Below, piece after piece: positions 21,076-30,355 of a stretch of 64,000 nt of DNA (its first letter is position 1; every line of letters starts with the position of its first letter). The notes beneath the pieces were generated by a model. The model did not search any database. It saw nothing but the letters and a program-made list of their open reading frames with translations, and was not told the DNA's origin. The translations under genes and the position numbers were made by a program. The stretch is taken from the NCBI GenBank assembly GCA_024734495.1, contig JALMQS010000104.1, forward strand, positions 496,001 to 560,000, given 5' to 3'. The stretch is from Forficula auricularia (Eukaryota > Arthropoda > Insecta > Dermaptera > Forficulidae).

Positions 21076-21779
21076 GATTTCATACAGTAATTTAATAGAA
21101 TTTAGGTCATCATTTAATTTAGTTCTTTAGTAAAGTTAGTAATTTCTTAAAATTAAAAATGGATTACTTTCTAGGTATGTTTGACAAATAAACTTTTATT
21201 TTTCTCACATTAGTTATTATATTTATATATAGCGGGATAAAAATAAATGGTTTTATATGTATATTATATTAGGGAGAAAAGTTAATAAAAATAAATATAA
21301 AAAATATTTTTATTAAAATGAATAGGTCGGTATTAAATACTTTGAGATCATAATTATTTCATATAGATATTTATTTCACAATTGAATTTTTTTTAAAAGA
21401 GAACTAATTTTATTGAGGGGGAAAATGGTGGAGGTTCAAGGTGAAACATAATTAATAAAATTAAAATTAAAAAAGGATTACTAGGTAGGTTTCACAAATA
21501 AAAGAAATAAGTATTTCTTATGAGCAAGAATCAATATCTACTCTTATTAAACGAGCAAAAATTGTATATTTGTATATATATTTATTTATTTGTTTATATA
21601 TTTGTATCTTGGTTCTATTTTGAAAACGGCTTTACCGATTTTGATGAAATTCACGGGGTTTTTGGGGTGACAATTCGATCTGTCACGGTCTCATCTTCGA
21701 GAAAATTGTTTTTGATGGGTTTTTTCGTAATCAAATTAATTATTCTCAGGTAGACAAATCCCATTCTTAGGGTTTTAAA

Positions 21780-21850
21780 AAAAGGTTTCCCTTTTCCTTT
21801 TGTGCTCAGGCAGACAATGGGTCGGGTAAATCCTTTATTCTCAAAGGCCT
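21780..21850 (+). pseudogene. Possible Helitron helicase scrap
   Basis: The plus frame reads RFPFSFCAQADNGSGKSFIL then KGLEE. This resembles the C-terminal motif VI of Helitron/PIF1 helicases (FPL.LAFAMTINKSQGQ). The neighbouring ACGGCTTTACCGATTTTG and TGATGAAATT is a phrase common in degenerate arthropod repeats. Only about 25 codons match, so this is tentative. Confidence 0.35.
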
Positions 21851-22562
21851 TGAAGAAGTATTGTGATTGTGGATTTTAACATATTTTGTTGTCCCTAAAC
21901 GTTAGAAATATTAATAAACGTTTTATAATTGTTTTTATAATGAACTTTATTTATTTAATAGAATAAAAAATAATCAAGAGCAGGTCTCAATTTTCTGAAA
22001 AAACAACACATTTTGATAGGTTTTATTTATTAACAATTGGATGAATAAAAATGAATCATATGGTTGAATCAAAACAGGTGCAGGAGTGGGTGATTCGGGT
22101 TTTAACTGAAGGAAGAAGTTACCGCGCATCGCTCGGTGCCTCCAGGTACTAGAATATAATAGGAGACAATAAAAGAGTGTGTCTTCTGCTGGAATTATAA
22201 ATTTTATTTATAACGAAACTATATAGTCTCGTTATAAATAAAATGATATACCTATATAAAAATTCTACTACCCTCGGCACAAAAACTTTCAATTTAATAG
22301 AATATATAATTTCGAGCAACGAGCCATTCCTCAGGAGTTTACATTGATAACTAAATATAAAATTAGTAATGAAGCTGTTGAAGCTTTTGTTTTTGTGATT
22401 AATTTTAAATATAAAATTATTTGAGCATTAACATAAGGGCCCCCCCCCCTTTTTTTGCAAAGGTAAAAATTGCCTCCCACATGTTCAAATAAATATTTTT
22501 CTATTTTAAATTTAGTTATCAATTTAAACTCGGCTCGTCGCCCGAAAATATATATATATATC

Positions 22563-22702
22563 CGAGGGGTGAACCGCGACCTAATATCGTGACACCTACT
22601 TCCACTTCCACTTTCATTTCCAAGTAGAAGAATGAATTCCAAAATAATTCCATTTAACTCCAAAGACGTGTACACCTAATTCCAATCGCGGTTCACCCCT
22701 CG
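22563..22702. mobile_element. 140-bp MITE, second copy
   Basis: Same family as 10092-10239: CGAGGGGTGAACCGCGA and TCGCGGTTCACCCCTCG as inverted ends. It sits in a TATATA-rich target (TATATATC / TATATACC). Confidence 0.8.
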
Positions 22703-22980
22703 TATATACCTATTGATTCTTGCTCATAATCCATTTTTAATTTTAATAAATGTTTCACCTTGAATGTTTCCCTGAATAAAATTAGTTCATTCTTTTAAAC
22801 AAAATTCAATTGTGAACAAGATTTTATAAAATACCAATGATCTCAAATTATTTAATACCTACCTATTCATTTTAATAAAAAGAATTTATATTTATTTTTA
22901 TTAATTTTTCTCCCTAATATAATATTATATAAAACAATTTATTTTTATCCCTCTATAAAATAAAATAACAAGCTAATTTG

Positions 22981-23543
22981 AAAAATATAAAATTTGGTTG
23001 ATTAACAAATTTGCATTTTGTACAATATTGCACAAATGATCATGCACATCTCTTAGTTAAGTATTAAAAATAAATCTTGTTTGTTAGGAAAAATAATTTA
23101 AAATAATTATAATAAGTACTTTTAATCAATAGTTAGTAAAAAAAGGTGACTACTTTTAATAAATAAAAAATAAATATTCAAATAACATTTCAGTTTGTTT
23201 TTTATTAAAATTAAGTAATTTCAATACATAGAAAATAATTTACTTGAAAATATTTTAATATAATATATAAAATATTGCAAGAGTATAATTTTTCTTCTTT
23301 CTTTTTGTTAATTTGTGGGATGGTCGAATCGAGTTGTCCATCTGAAAATAAACAAGATTGTAATTAATATATTTGAGAAAATAGGGAAATAAAAGAATAT
23401 TTTATATCGACGAATTAGAATTACTATGATAAAATATTAATTTATTTAATTACTGTATATTCTAATAATTTGATGTATTTCTTTTCCAGATAGCACTTGC
23501 TGATTCAACCTCCTGCTCATACTGTTCATCTTCAAGAAAACTT
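22981..23543. other. AT-rich, nothing recognised, ends at gap
   Basis: No open frame, inverted repeat or RNA motif seen. The last bases match the right arm exactly to the gap border. Confidence 0.5.
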
Positions 23544-23643
23544 NNNNNNNNNNNNNNNNNNNNNNNNNNNNNNNNNNNNNNNNNNNNNNNNNNNNNNNNN
23601 NNNNNNNNNNNNNNNNNNNNNNNNNNNNNNNNNNNNNNNNNNN
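23544..23643. other. Assembly gap (100 N)
   Basis: A run of exactly 100 N, the usual convention for a gap of unknown size. The last bases before it match the right arm down to 36828. The first bases after it belong to the leader of the gypsy-type element, so that element's 5' LTR is missing from the assembly here. Confidence 0.98.
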
Positions 23644-24122
23644 AAAGGTTAGAAACGAACAGACATCCTTCCGGTGTACCGTACCGTTAAACGGCCCACG
23701 AATTGAACTTTTGAACTTTTTATGAATAAAGTAATTAATTAACAATATAAAAATAAATTGTTAAAATAAATAAATAAATAATTAATTAACAATATAAAAA
23801 TAAATTGTTAAAAGCTTTGAAAAAATTGTGAAAATAATAAGCAGAGTAAATAATTGAAGAGGTTAATGCATGAAATAAGTGAATAAATAATTGTTAAATA
23901 AAGAAATAAATAAAGGTTAATGCACGAAATAAAATAATAAAATAATTGTGAAAGTTAAACAAAGTAATAATACAAGTAAATGAATAAAGTTGATGCATGA
24001 ATTGAAATAAATAAAAAAATAATATTATAAATAAAATAATACTAATATAAAATAATAGTAATTGCTTGAGAAAGATTTAACAGATTTAAATAAGTAATAA
24101 ATAATAATAAAAAGAATAAACA
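23644..24122 (+). other. Leader of the gypsy-type element (5' LTR missing)
   Basis: Untranslated, AT-rich sequence before gag. It includes an exact direct repeat (TAATTAATTAACAATATAAA at about 23733 and 23780) and a looser one (GGTTAATGCA(T/C)GAAATAA). The 5' LTR and primer-binding site should lie upstream but fall in the N gap. Confidence 0.6.
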
Positions 24123-24971
24123 ATGGCTCCATTATCTCATTCCGAACTCTTAAAATTGATTCCTAAATATAATGGTTCCCCCGAATTATTGGAGGAATTT
24201 ATTGAAAACACAGAGGCAGTTGTAAGAAATTTTAGCGAAGTCCCCATTGATCAACAGAATTTAATATTATTACATATCAAAAATCAAATAATAGGTGACG
24301 CGAGGCATAAAATATTAGGCCACCATGTCAGAAATTGGGACGAATTAATAATTTTATTAAGGAACTTATTCAAATCGCCAAAGAATGAAAATACAATTAA
24401 AATAGAATTATTTTCCTTAACAAATAAAAATCTAGGGATCGAGAAAAATTATGTAGAAATAAATAAGTTAATGACCCAGTATAATTCCAGAATAAACGCC
24501 AGGAACATTGAAGCAGATATTAAAACCGAATTAATTAAAGAATTTTCTAAAGATGCCACACAAATTTTTATAAAGACATTAAAGGAACCCACAGCAAGCC
24601 AGGTTTTAGCACAAAACTTAAACTCAGTATATGAAGTTTATGAGTATATTCTCAATCGAACGAATGCACTAACAGTTGAGGGCAGACCAAAAATAAATAA
24701 TAATAATTATAATAATACAAATCACAGAAATTTTCAACCTAGGAACTTTCAACCTAGACAGAATTTTCAACACAGACCCCCTTTCCAAAACTATCAAAAT
24801 GGTTATCAAAACTCTAATAATTATAGAAATCATAATAATTATAGGCCCCCACGTACACAATATTTCAATCAAACCCCAATGTCCACACAAACAATTCAGA
24901 ATCATTCAGGTCAGGAAAGAAGAGAAAATTATTTTTTAGGAAGTGGCCCCCGAGAGAACGAACTTACATAA
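24123..24971 (+). CDS. gag: Gypsy-type retrotransposon Gag
   Basis: A 282-residue open frame starting MAPLSHSELLKLIPKYNGSP, the usual opening of 17.6/297-like Ty3/gypsy Gag proteins. A helical capsid-like body follows (WDELIILLRNLFKSPKN, ELIKEFSKDATQIFIKTLKE). The C-terminal third is rich in Asn, Arg, Gln and Tyr (NFQPRNFQPRQNFQHR) with no CCHC zinc knuckle, as in many gypsy/errantivirus Gags where a basic tail binds RNA. The frame is intact. It ends 31 bases after an in-phase slippery heptamer that would pass ribosomes into the protease frame. The element is a probable endogenous retroelement copy. Confidence 0.88.
   Translation: MAPLSHSELLKLIPKYNGSPELLEEFIENTEAVVRNFSEVPIDQQNLILLHIKNQIIGDARHKILGHHVRNWDELIILLRNLFKSPKNENTIKIELFSLTNKNLGIEKNYVEINKLMTQYNSRINARNIEADIKTELIKEFSKDATQIFIKTLKEPTASQVLAQNLNSVYEVYEYILNRTNALTVEGRPKINNNNYNNTNHRNFQPRNFQPRQNFQHRPPFQNYQNGYQNSNNYRNHNNYRPPRTQYFNQTPMSTQTIQNHSGQERRENYFLGSGPRENELT
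24932..24938 (+). promoter_or_regulatory. Programmed -1 frameshift site U_UUU_UUA
   Basis: T24932 TTT TTA24938 lies exactly in phase with gag codons (…TAT TTT TTA…), the same heptamer class used by many retroviruses. After a -1 slip the frame is open from 24938 into the protease and on to 25511. A GC-richer stretch (GTGGCCCCCGAGAG) follows and could contribute a stimulatory structure. Gag ends at 24971, so the overlap is 34 bases. Confidence 0.75.
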
Positions 24972-25513
24972 CACCCCAAATTAATTATAATAATTTTGAA
25001 TATAGGGACAGCATAAACGAAAAATCAACATTACCATATTTAGAGTGGAGGAATTTAAAAGTATTAATAGATACAGGATCTACTGTAAATTTAATAAAAC
25101 CAGATATAGCTAATTTATATACAAAGTTTAAAGAGGATAATTTTATAAAATCTATTAATGGGTCCAGAAAAATAACTGAATATACCTATGTAAAAATTTT
25201 AGGAAAGGAATATATAAAAACACTAATAATTGATTTTCATAAGGATTTCGATATATTATTAGGATTAGATGCAATCAAAAAGTTAGAATTTGAATGGGAT
25301 TTTAAGAATGACGTAATTACATATGAGAATACAAAATATAAACTCAGATATCATATTAGCGAGATAGATAAAAAATTTTCCCACAAAAGTGATGACACAA
25401 GCAGTGATTCATCTAGTAGCATAGACAAAAAGGAAATAGTATATGATAAAACAGAGCCCACAGACGTTAAAAAGAAACATGAACCTGCTGTAGATAAACA
25501 AATAAAGCTTTAG
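24938..25513 (+). CDS. pol: Pol, aspartic protease part (frame -1 to gag)
   Basis: Open from the slippery site to TAG at 25511-25513. It contains the retropepsin active site VLIDTGSTVNLI (about 45 codons in) and the partner DILLGLDAIKKLEF, typical of Ty3/gypsy proteases. A charged serine-rich linker follows. The stop is best explained as a one-base frameshift: the next frame is open from 25498 onward, so protease and RT would otherwise be continuous. It is therefore broken or needs a second recoding event. Confidence 0.8.
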   Translation, partial: RKWPPRERTYITPQINYNNFEYRDSINEKSTLPYLEWRNLKVLIDTGSTVNLIKPDIANLYTKFKEDNFIKSINGSRKITEYTYVKILGKEYIKTLIIDFHKDFDILLGLDAIKKLEFEWDFKNDVITYENTKYKLRYHISEIDKKFSHKSDDTSSDSSSSIDKKEIVYDKTEPTDVKKKHEPAVDKQIKL

Positions 25514-27282
25514 CAAGGATAAATCTGGACAATGATAAAATTAAAACTAATAATAAGGTCAATGAACCTGAGATAAATAATAAAATAATTAATAAAAAAT
25601 ACGTAGGTAAGGTAAAGAATGTTAGCCAGTTAGTGAAAACAAAAGATCAAATGTTATATGATGGAAAACAAATTCATCAACCCACATACAAAAGATTAAA
25701 AATTAAAAATAGGAAAGACATTAAAAATACCCCAGAGATAGGTAATTTATGTCAGTATTCACATAGGGTAAAAGATGGAAAAAATTCAGAGGGTAAGGTG
25801 TCAATGGACGACCAAACAATAAACAGTTTGGGACCGAATTTAAAATGCGAAATAAATATGAATGAAAAATATTGTACAATGGAAATCGATAAACTAGTAA
25901 ATAATTTGTTAAATAGATATAGTCATTTAATATATTCAGAGGACACCCCACTAACGCACACACACGCAATTAAACACAAAATTAGAACTACCCACGAGAA
26001 CCCAACTTATACAAAAAATTATAAATACCCCATAATTTATCAGGGAGAAGTAAAAAGGCAAATAAAAGAAATGTTAAAAAATAATATTATTAGAGCCAGT
26101 ACGAGTCCATATAATTCCCCAATTTGGGTTGTACCAAAGAAAAATGGAAAAGTTAGAATAGTATTAGATTTGAGGAAAATAAATGAATGTACTATTGAAG
26201 ATAAATACCCAATACCTAATATAAACGATATGTTAACAAAATTCGTAAATCAAAAATATTTTACAACCCTTGACCTCGCATCAGGTTATCACCAGGTGCA
26301 AATGGACGAAGAGTCGATAGAAAAAACAGCATTTACTATAGAAAACGGGCATTACGAATTCCTTAGAATGCCCTTCGGATTGAAAAATGCCCCCGCGACA
26401 TTTCAAAGATTAATGAATAATATTTTGGAAGAATTAATTGATGAAAATATTTGTTTAGTATATCTAGATGATATTATTATTATGGGTCAAACTTTAGAAG
26501 AACATATACATAATATTGAAAAGGTTTTTAAAGCATTGGAAAAATATAATTTAAAAATATCAGATACAAAATGTGACTTTGTGAAAAAGGAAATAGAATT
26601 TTTAGGACACTTAGTAACAGACGAAGGAATTAAACCCCTAGCTAAAAAGGTAGAAGTAATAAATAATTACCCTATCCCTAAAACGCGAACAGAAATTAAA
26701 CAATTCACGGGCGCGATTGGTTTTTACCGCAAGTTCATACCTGGGTTTTCGCAAATAACGAAACCATTGAACAATTATTTGAAAAAGGGAGCAATTATAG
26801 ATATCAAAAATAAAGAATACATAAAAGCTTTTGAGGAATGCAAAAAATTAATTAGCAATCCCCCGATATTAATTTACCCAGATTTAAATAAGCCATTAGA
26901 ATTAACTACAGACGCATCAAATTTTGCATTAGGAGCAGTGTTAAGCCAAAATCAAAGACCAATATCTTATATTTCGAGAACTCTAACAAAAGCAGAACAA
27001 AATTACAGTACTACCGAACGCGAGCTACTTTCGGTACTTTGGAGTTGCCATTATCATCATAATTATCTATATGGAAGAAAATTTATAATTTATACAGATC
27101 ACAAACCCCTTGAGTGGTTATTTAATTTAAAAGATGCAAATTCAAGATTAATGCGCTGGAGAATTAAATTGCAAAATTACGATTACGATATAAAATATAT
27201 AAAGGGAAAATCAAATGTAGTGGCGGATGCCTTAAGCAGGATAGCACCCGAACACGAAGTTCATATAAAAGAAAATCGATAA
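25498..27282 (+). CDS. pol: Pol, reverse transcriptase and RNase H
   Basis: The frame is open from 25498; 549 codons follow from a GTG at 25633. The RT begins near KYPIIYQGEVKRQIKEML and has SPYNSPIWVVPKKNGKVRIV, TLDLASGYHQVQMDEES, FGLKNAPATFQRLMN and the catalytic YLDDIII at 26461-26472. The RNase H domain has TTDASNFALGAVLSQ, TERELLSVLW, TDHKPLEWLF and ends ADALSR. All blocks and catalytic aspartates of a Ty3/gypsy RT-RNase H are visible. The frame stops 11 codons after ADALSR, where the integrase should begin. I see no HHCC zinc finger or DDE core downstream, so the element is defective for integration. Confidence 0.9.
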   Translation, partial: TNKALARINLDNDKIKTNNKVNEPEINNKIINKKYVGKVKNVSQLVKTKDQMLYDGKQIHQPTYKRLKIKNRKDIKNTPEIGNLCQYSHRVKDGKNSEGKVSMDDQTINSLGPNLKCEINMNEKYCTMEIDKLVNNLLNRYSHLIYSEDTPLTHTHAIKHKIRTTHENPTYTKNYKYPIIYQGEVKRQIKEMLKNNIIRASTSPYNSPIWVVPKKNGKVRIVLDLRKINECTIEDKYPIPNINDMLTKFVNQKYFTTLDLASGYHQVQMDEESIEKTAFTIENGHYEFLRMPFGLKNAPATFQRLMNNILEELIDENICLVYLDDIIIMGQTLEEHIHNIEKVFKALEKYNLKISDTKCDFVKKEIEFLGHLVTDEGIKPLAKKVEVINNYPIPKTRTEIKQFTGAIGFYRKFIPGFSQITKPLNNYLKKGAIIDIKNKEYIKAFEECKKLISNPPILIYPDLNKPLELTTDASNFALGAVLSQNQRPISYISRTLTKAEQNYSTTERELLSVLWSCHYHHNYLYGRKFIIYTDHKPLEWLFNLKDANSRLMRWRIKLQNYDYDIKYIKGKSNVVADALSRIAPEHEVHIKENR

Positions 27283-28611
27283 AATATTAAATAACGATTT
27301 AGAATCTATTTTAGTAATAGCTAGAGAAAGTCAATTAATATAAAAATTAGAAATAATAAAATAACTTCAAGTCGATAGATTAAAAAGACCACGTTTATTT
27401 CAGAGAGAGAGAACAAATAATATTACTGACCCAGTTGATAACGCGATGAAATCTAAGATTTAAGTCAAGGATAATCAAAGCGAGAGATGCAAAGCGTAAG
27501 AATATATTTAATAATAGCTACTATAGGTTAATCAAGTATGAATAATTTAATTAGTTAGCAATATAGCAATTTAAAATATATAATAAATAATTAACACAAA
27601 TAATTATCTAAAAGTAAACAATTTAAGGAAATAGAATGATAAACAGTTAATTTAATAGGTATAAATGAAAAAGATTTTTGGGATTCCAATGATGAATTTT
27701 AATAGAGAAAACCAAATTGATAATTATAAAATAGTAATCAAATTCGAGAATTTTTGGGAAGCCACACAGTTCGTGAAACCCATTTGTGAAATTGAGAGTG
27801 AACTCGTAGATGTAATTTTAAAAAAAAAATACCCGAGTATGTAAATATGACTCAAGTGATTCAATTTATTCCTTTACCAATATTTCATAATAAATAAAAA
27901 ATAAATAATGAATTAAGAAACTGTAGAAATTGTTTATTCTCGAAATAAAAAGATTTACTATTGTAAAATAAAATAATTATTCTTTTAAGAATATAAAAGA
28001 AATTTTGTCAGAATAACTAATACCAAGTGAAATAATATAATTATTTTATAAAAATATAAAAATATCCATGTTATGTGTATTAAATGAATAAATATGATTA
28101 ATGAAATTTATTAAAATATCCATATTGTGTATTGAATAAAATAAAATAATTATTTGTTAAGATATCTATATCAAATAAAATAGTATAATTACCTATAAAT
28201 GTTTGTTAAAATATTTTATATATATTGTAAGGTGAAAAATAAAAAAGTGAAATATTAGTGAAATTTTAATGATTTGAAAATAAAGCAAATAGACGAAGTA
28301 GATTTATATATAATAATAATAATCATAATTGTAATAATATTGTTAATTATATTGTACTTATTAAACAAATATAAAATGAAAATTGCTGATATAATAAAAT
28401 GTAATAAATTAAGAAATAATATGAATATAAATGATTGAAATTTAAATGATTGTAATGATATAAATAATTCAAATGATTGTAATATAATTGATATAAATGT
28501 AAGAAATTCAAATAATTCAAATGATTGTAACGTAAACTCAATATTTTGATCAAAACTAAATTGTGAAGAAATTTCATATAAACATAATGAAATTTCTCCC
28601 TAGAGGAAGGA
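27283..28611 (+). pseudogene. Decayed or deleted integrase/env region of the gypsy element
   Basis: AT-rich with many stops. Two small items stand out. A 54-codon frame at about 27690-27844 (…KFENFWEATQFVKPICEIE…) is unrecognised. Near 28290-28440 a short frame reads a hydrophobic run of Ile/Val/Leu, a lone Tyr and then a Lys-rich tail, which looks like a membrane anchor with cytoplasmic tail, as at the end of an errantivirus Env. Low-complexity (ATA)n could produce the same by chance. A purine-rich stretch GAGGAAGGAGG ends the region. Confidence 0.45.
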
Positions 28612-28880
28612 GGAGTAACGTATAGATAAATGATGACGACTCCTTATCTCTTGCAAACTCAGCTGTCAGCAATAAAATAGTATATAAGGACAATGTAAGA
28701 TCATCGCAGCAAGGCTTGTCTTGACTTTGTTTGGATTGAGACCTCCAGTCTCAATCATAATAACCTGTTGTATTTATAATTCCAATCAATAAACCAATTA
28801 TTCGAAGTAAATATCGTTTTTTTTATAAATCATTCGATATTGAAGAAGAAAATTCGTATTTATAATTTTTTCCTGTATGA
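28612..28880 (+). repeat. Probable 3' LTR of the gypsy element
   Basis: Starts AGTAACGTATAG directly after the polypurine tract GAGGAAGGAGG. It contains a TATA-like TATATAAGG (28681), a plausible start region around ATCATCGCAGC, and AATAAA at 28790. The exact 3' end is unclear and the 5' partner is not in the assembly, so the LTR cannot be verified by comparison. Confidence 0.55.
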
Positions 28881-28938
28881 AAAATTAATTAAATCTATGA
28901 CTAATGCTTATTTTATTTCATTCATATACATGTAGTAA

Positions 28939-29407
28939 ACGAGCTGTCTGCAGACGTGCCTTCGGCACACCCTCTACAGCTCGGCCCTCCGGAGTAGGTG
29001 GCCTGGCGGGCGGCGTCTCGGCTTGTGATTATTAGATCTGTAATATATATTTGTAATATTTTGCCCCCTCTTTCGCCCCCATTTTGGCTATTGATTTTTA
29101 CAGCATACATTTTATATAGTCTTAAAAACTAACATTACAAAATTTGATCTATATCGGAGAGAGTATTAATTTTTTGCCCCCACTCACATTTTGGGAAGTT
29201 GAAATTATTTTTTAGATATTTGCAAATAAATAACTCTCAGTTTTCTAAAGAGTAAAAATCAATAGCCAAAATGAGTGCGTGGGGGCGAAAGATGGGGCAA
29301 AATATTACAAATATATATTACAGACCTGATAATCACATGCCGAGACGCCGCCCGCCAGGGCCGCCTGACCGGAGGGCGTGCCGAAGGCACGCGTGGAGCA
29401 GCTCGTC
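28939..29407. mobile_element. Foldback MITE with ~155-bp arms
   Basis: ACGAGCTG...GTGCCTTCGGCACAC, GCGGGCGGCGTCTCGGC and GTAATATTTTGCCCC (28939-29101) are the inverse of 29252-29407. Each arm has its own small hairpin (GTGCCTTCGGCAC). GC-rich tips in AT-rich surroundings. No coding capacity; short open frames are palindrome artefacts. Confidence 0.85.
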
Positions 29408-30353
29408 CTATATATCATTTAAAACTTTTAAAAAATACATGCTGCCTCACTGGAGATATCTCCTCAATATTAATTAAAAAAAATTAAAAATCTAATATCA
29501 ATCACGCTATTAGATATGTTTAATTTAGTTGTCAGAAGTTTTGAGCGAAATTTTTTAGCTATATATACATAATATATATATCCTCCCTTTATCAATTAAA
29601 AAATTGGCAATTGCAGCTGGTTATTTTATAAATTAACTGCATTTTGACTATTTTTTTCATTGTAAAGGGAGAATTTCTTCCCTAACCGTTGAGAATATTA
29701 ATAAAATTTAATCTGATTGTTATTAAAAAAACTATCATTTTCATATACTACCAAAATTGATTTTCATATCATATCTTAAAGCTTAGATTAAATTGAAAGA
29801 AAAAACCGAAAACTCTATAGCAAATTTTAGTGATTTGATAATTTTTTTGTTCTTAAACGGTTTGAGCTAGAAAGTTGAACCTGGCACAGAAGGATAGTTT
29901 ATTCATTTGAACTCGTCTGCCAAATTTTAGCTTATTTGTTCTACTCTTTCAAGAGCATCCAATATAATTGATTTTTTGTTATTACAGCAAACTCTCGATT
30001 ATTCATGCTAATCAGCAGACAAATCAGCCCGAATATTTGAAAATCACGGATAATAAAAAAGATCACATTTAGAAATGAAAAACTCATAAGATACCCATTG
30101 GTATTAATGTCATACGATTACCACATAACTTTAAAATTTAAACTATGAATATGAAGAAATATATAGGCTTTTAGTATATGTGTATACATTCAGTATATGA
30201 ATGCAGGCATATTTTGTTTTAAAACTAACCGGTATAATTGAAATAGGCAAATTTTTCCATGGCTGGCTTAAATGTTAGATAGATGGCCCAGAAAAATGTC
30301 ATTTTGTCCAAAAGTAAAGATCGGCAGATTTCTTTTTAAGATCATAGTATATA
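29408..30353. other. Non-coding; lone pogo-like terminus at 29985
   Basis: CAGCAAACTCTCGATTATTC at 29985, followed by AATCAGCCCGAATATTTGAA, resembles the end of Tigger/pogo elements. No partner terminus was found before the mariner. The rest shows no gene. Confidence 0.45.
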
Positions 30354-30355
30354 TA

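Larger units (their letters stand above)
21206..22980. mobile_element. Foldback with ~250-bp inverted termini
   Basis: Bases 21206-21480 (CACATTAG...GGGATAAAAATAAA..., AATGAATAGGTCGGTATTAAA, AGGTTCAAGGTGAAACAT) are the inverse of about 22735-22980. Inside are the hammerhead-family head and GGTAGGTTTCAC (21435-21500), a Helitron-like scrap, a MITE (22563-22702) and an arm of the 19.1-kb foldback family. A decayed hammerhead-like stretch is on the minus strand near 22310-22345 (CTCCTGAGGAATGGC, GAAATTATATATTC). Confidence 0.7.
1..23543. repeat. Left arm of a giant inverted repeat (at least 23.5 kb)
   Basis: The whole stretch is the reverse complement of 36828-60369. Matching features sum to about 60,370-60,380 everywhere; for example the 418-codon reverse-transcriptase frame at 15971-17227 pairs with 43144-44400, and the two translate identically. 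Differences are scattered substitutions and small indels, with no large insertion. The arm runs to base 1, so its outer end is not in view. Its inner end coincides exactly with the N gap. This is either a real inverted duplication or the second haplotype placed in reverse. I favour the latter, but both fit. Confidence 0.95.

Noticed and set aside
22331..22675. 114-codon frame as a protein gene
   Set aside because: It runs through a MITE palindrome, a C-run and AT-rich TIR sequence. Identity in both arms reflects the inverted duplication only.
23731..24120. Repeats in the gypsy leader as a CRISPR or satellite array
   Set aside because: Only two to three AT-rich units of irregular spacing; ordinary low-complexity leader sequence.
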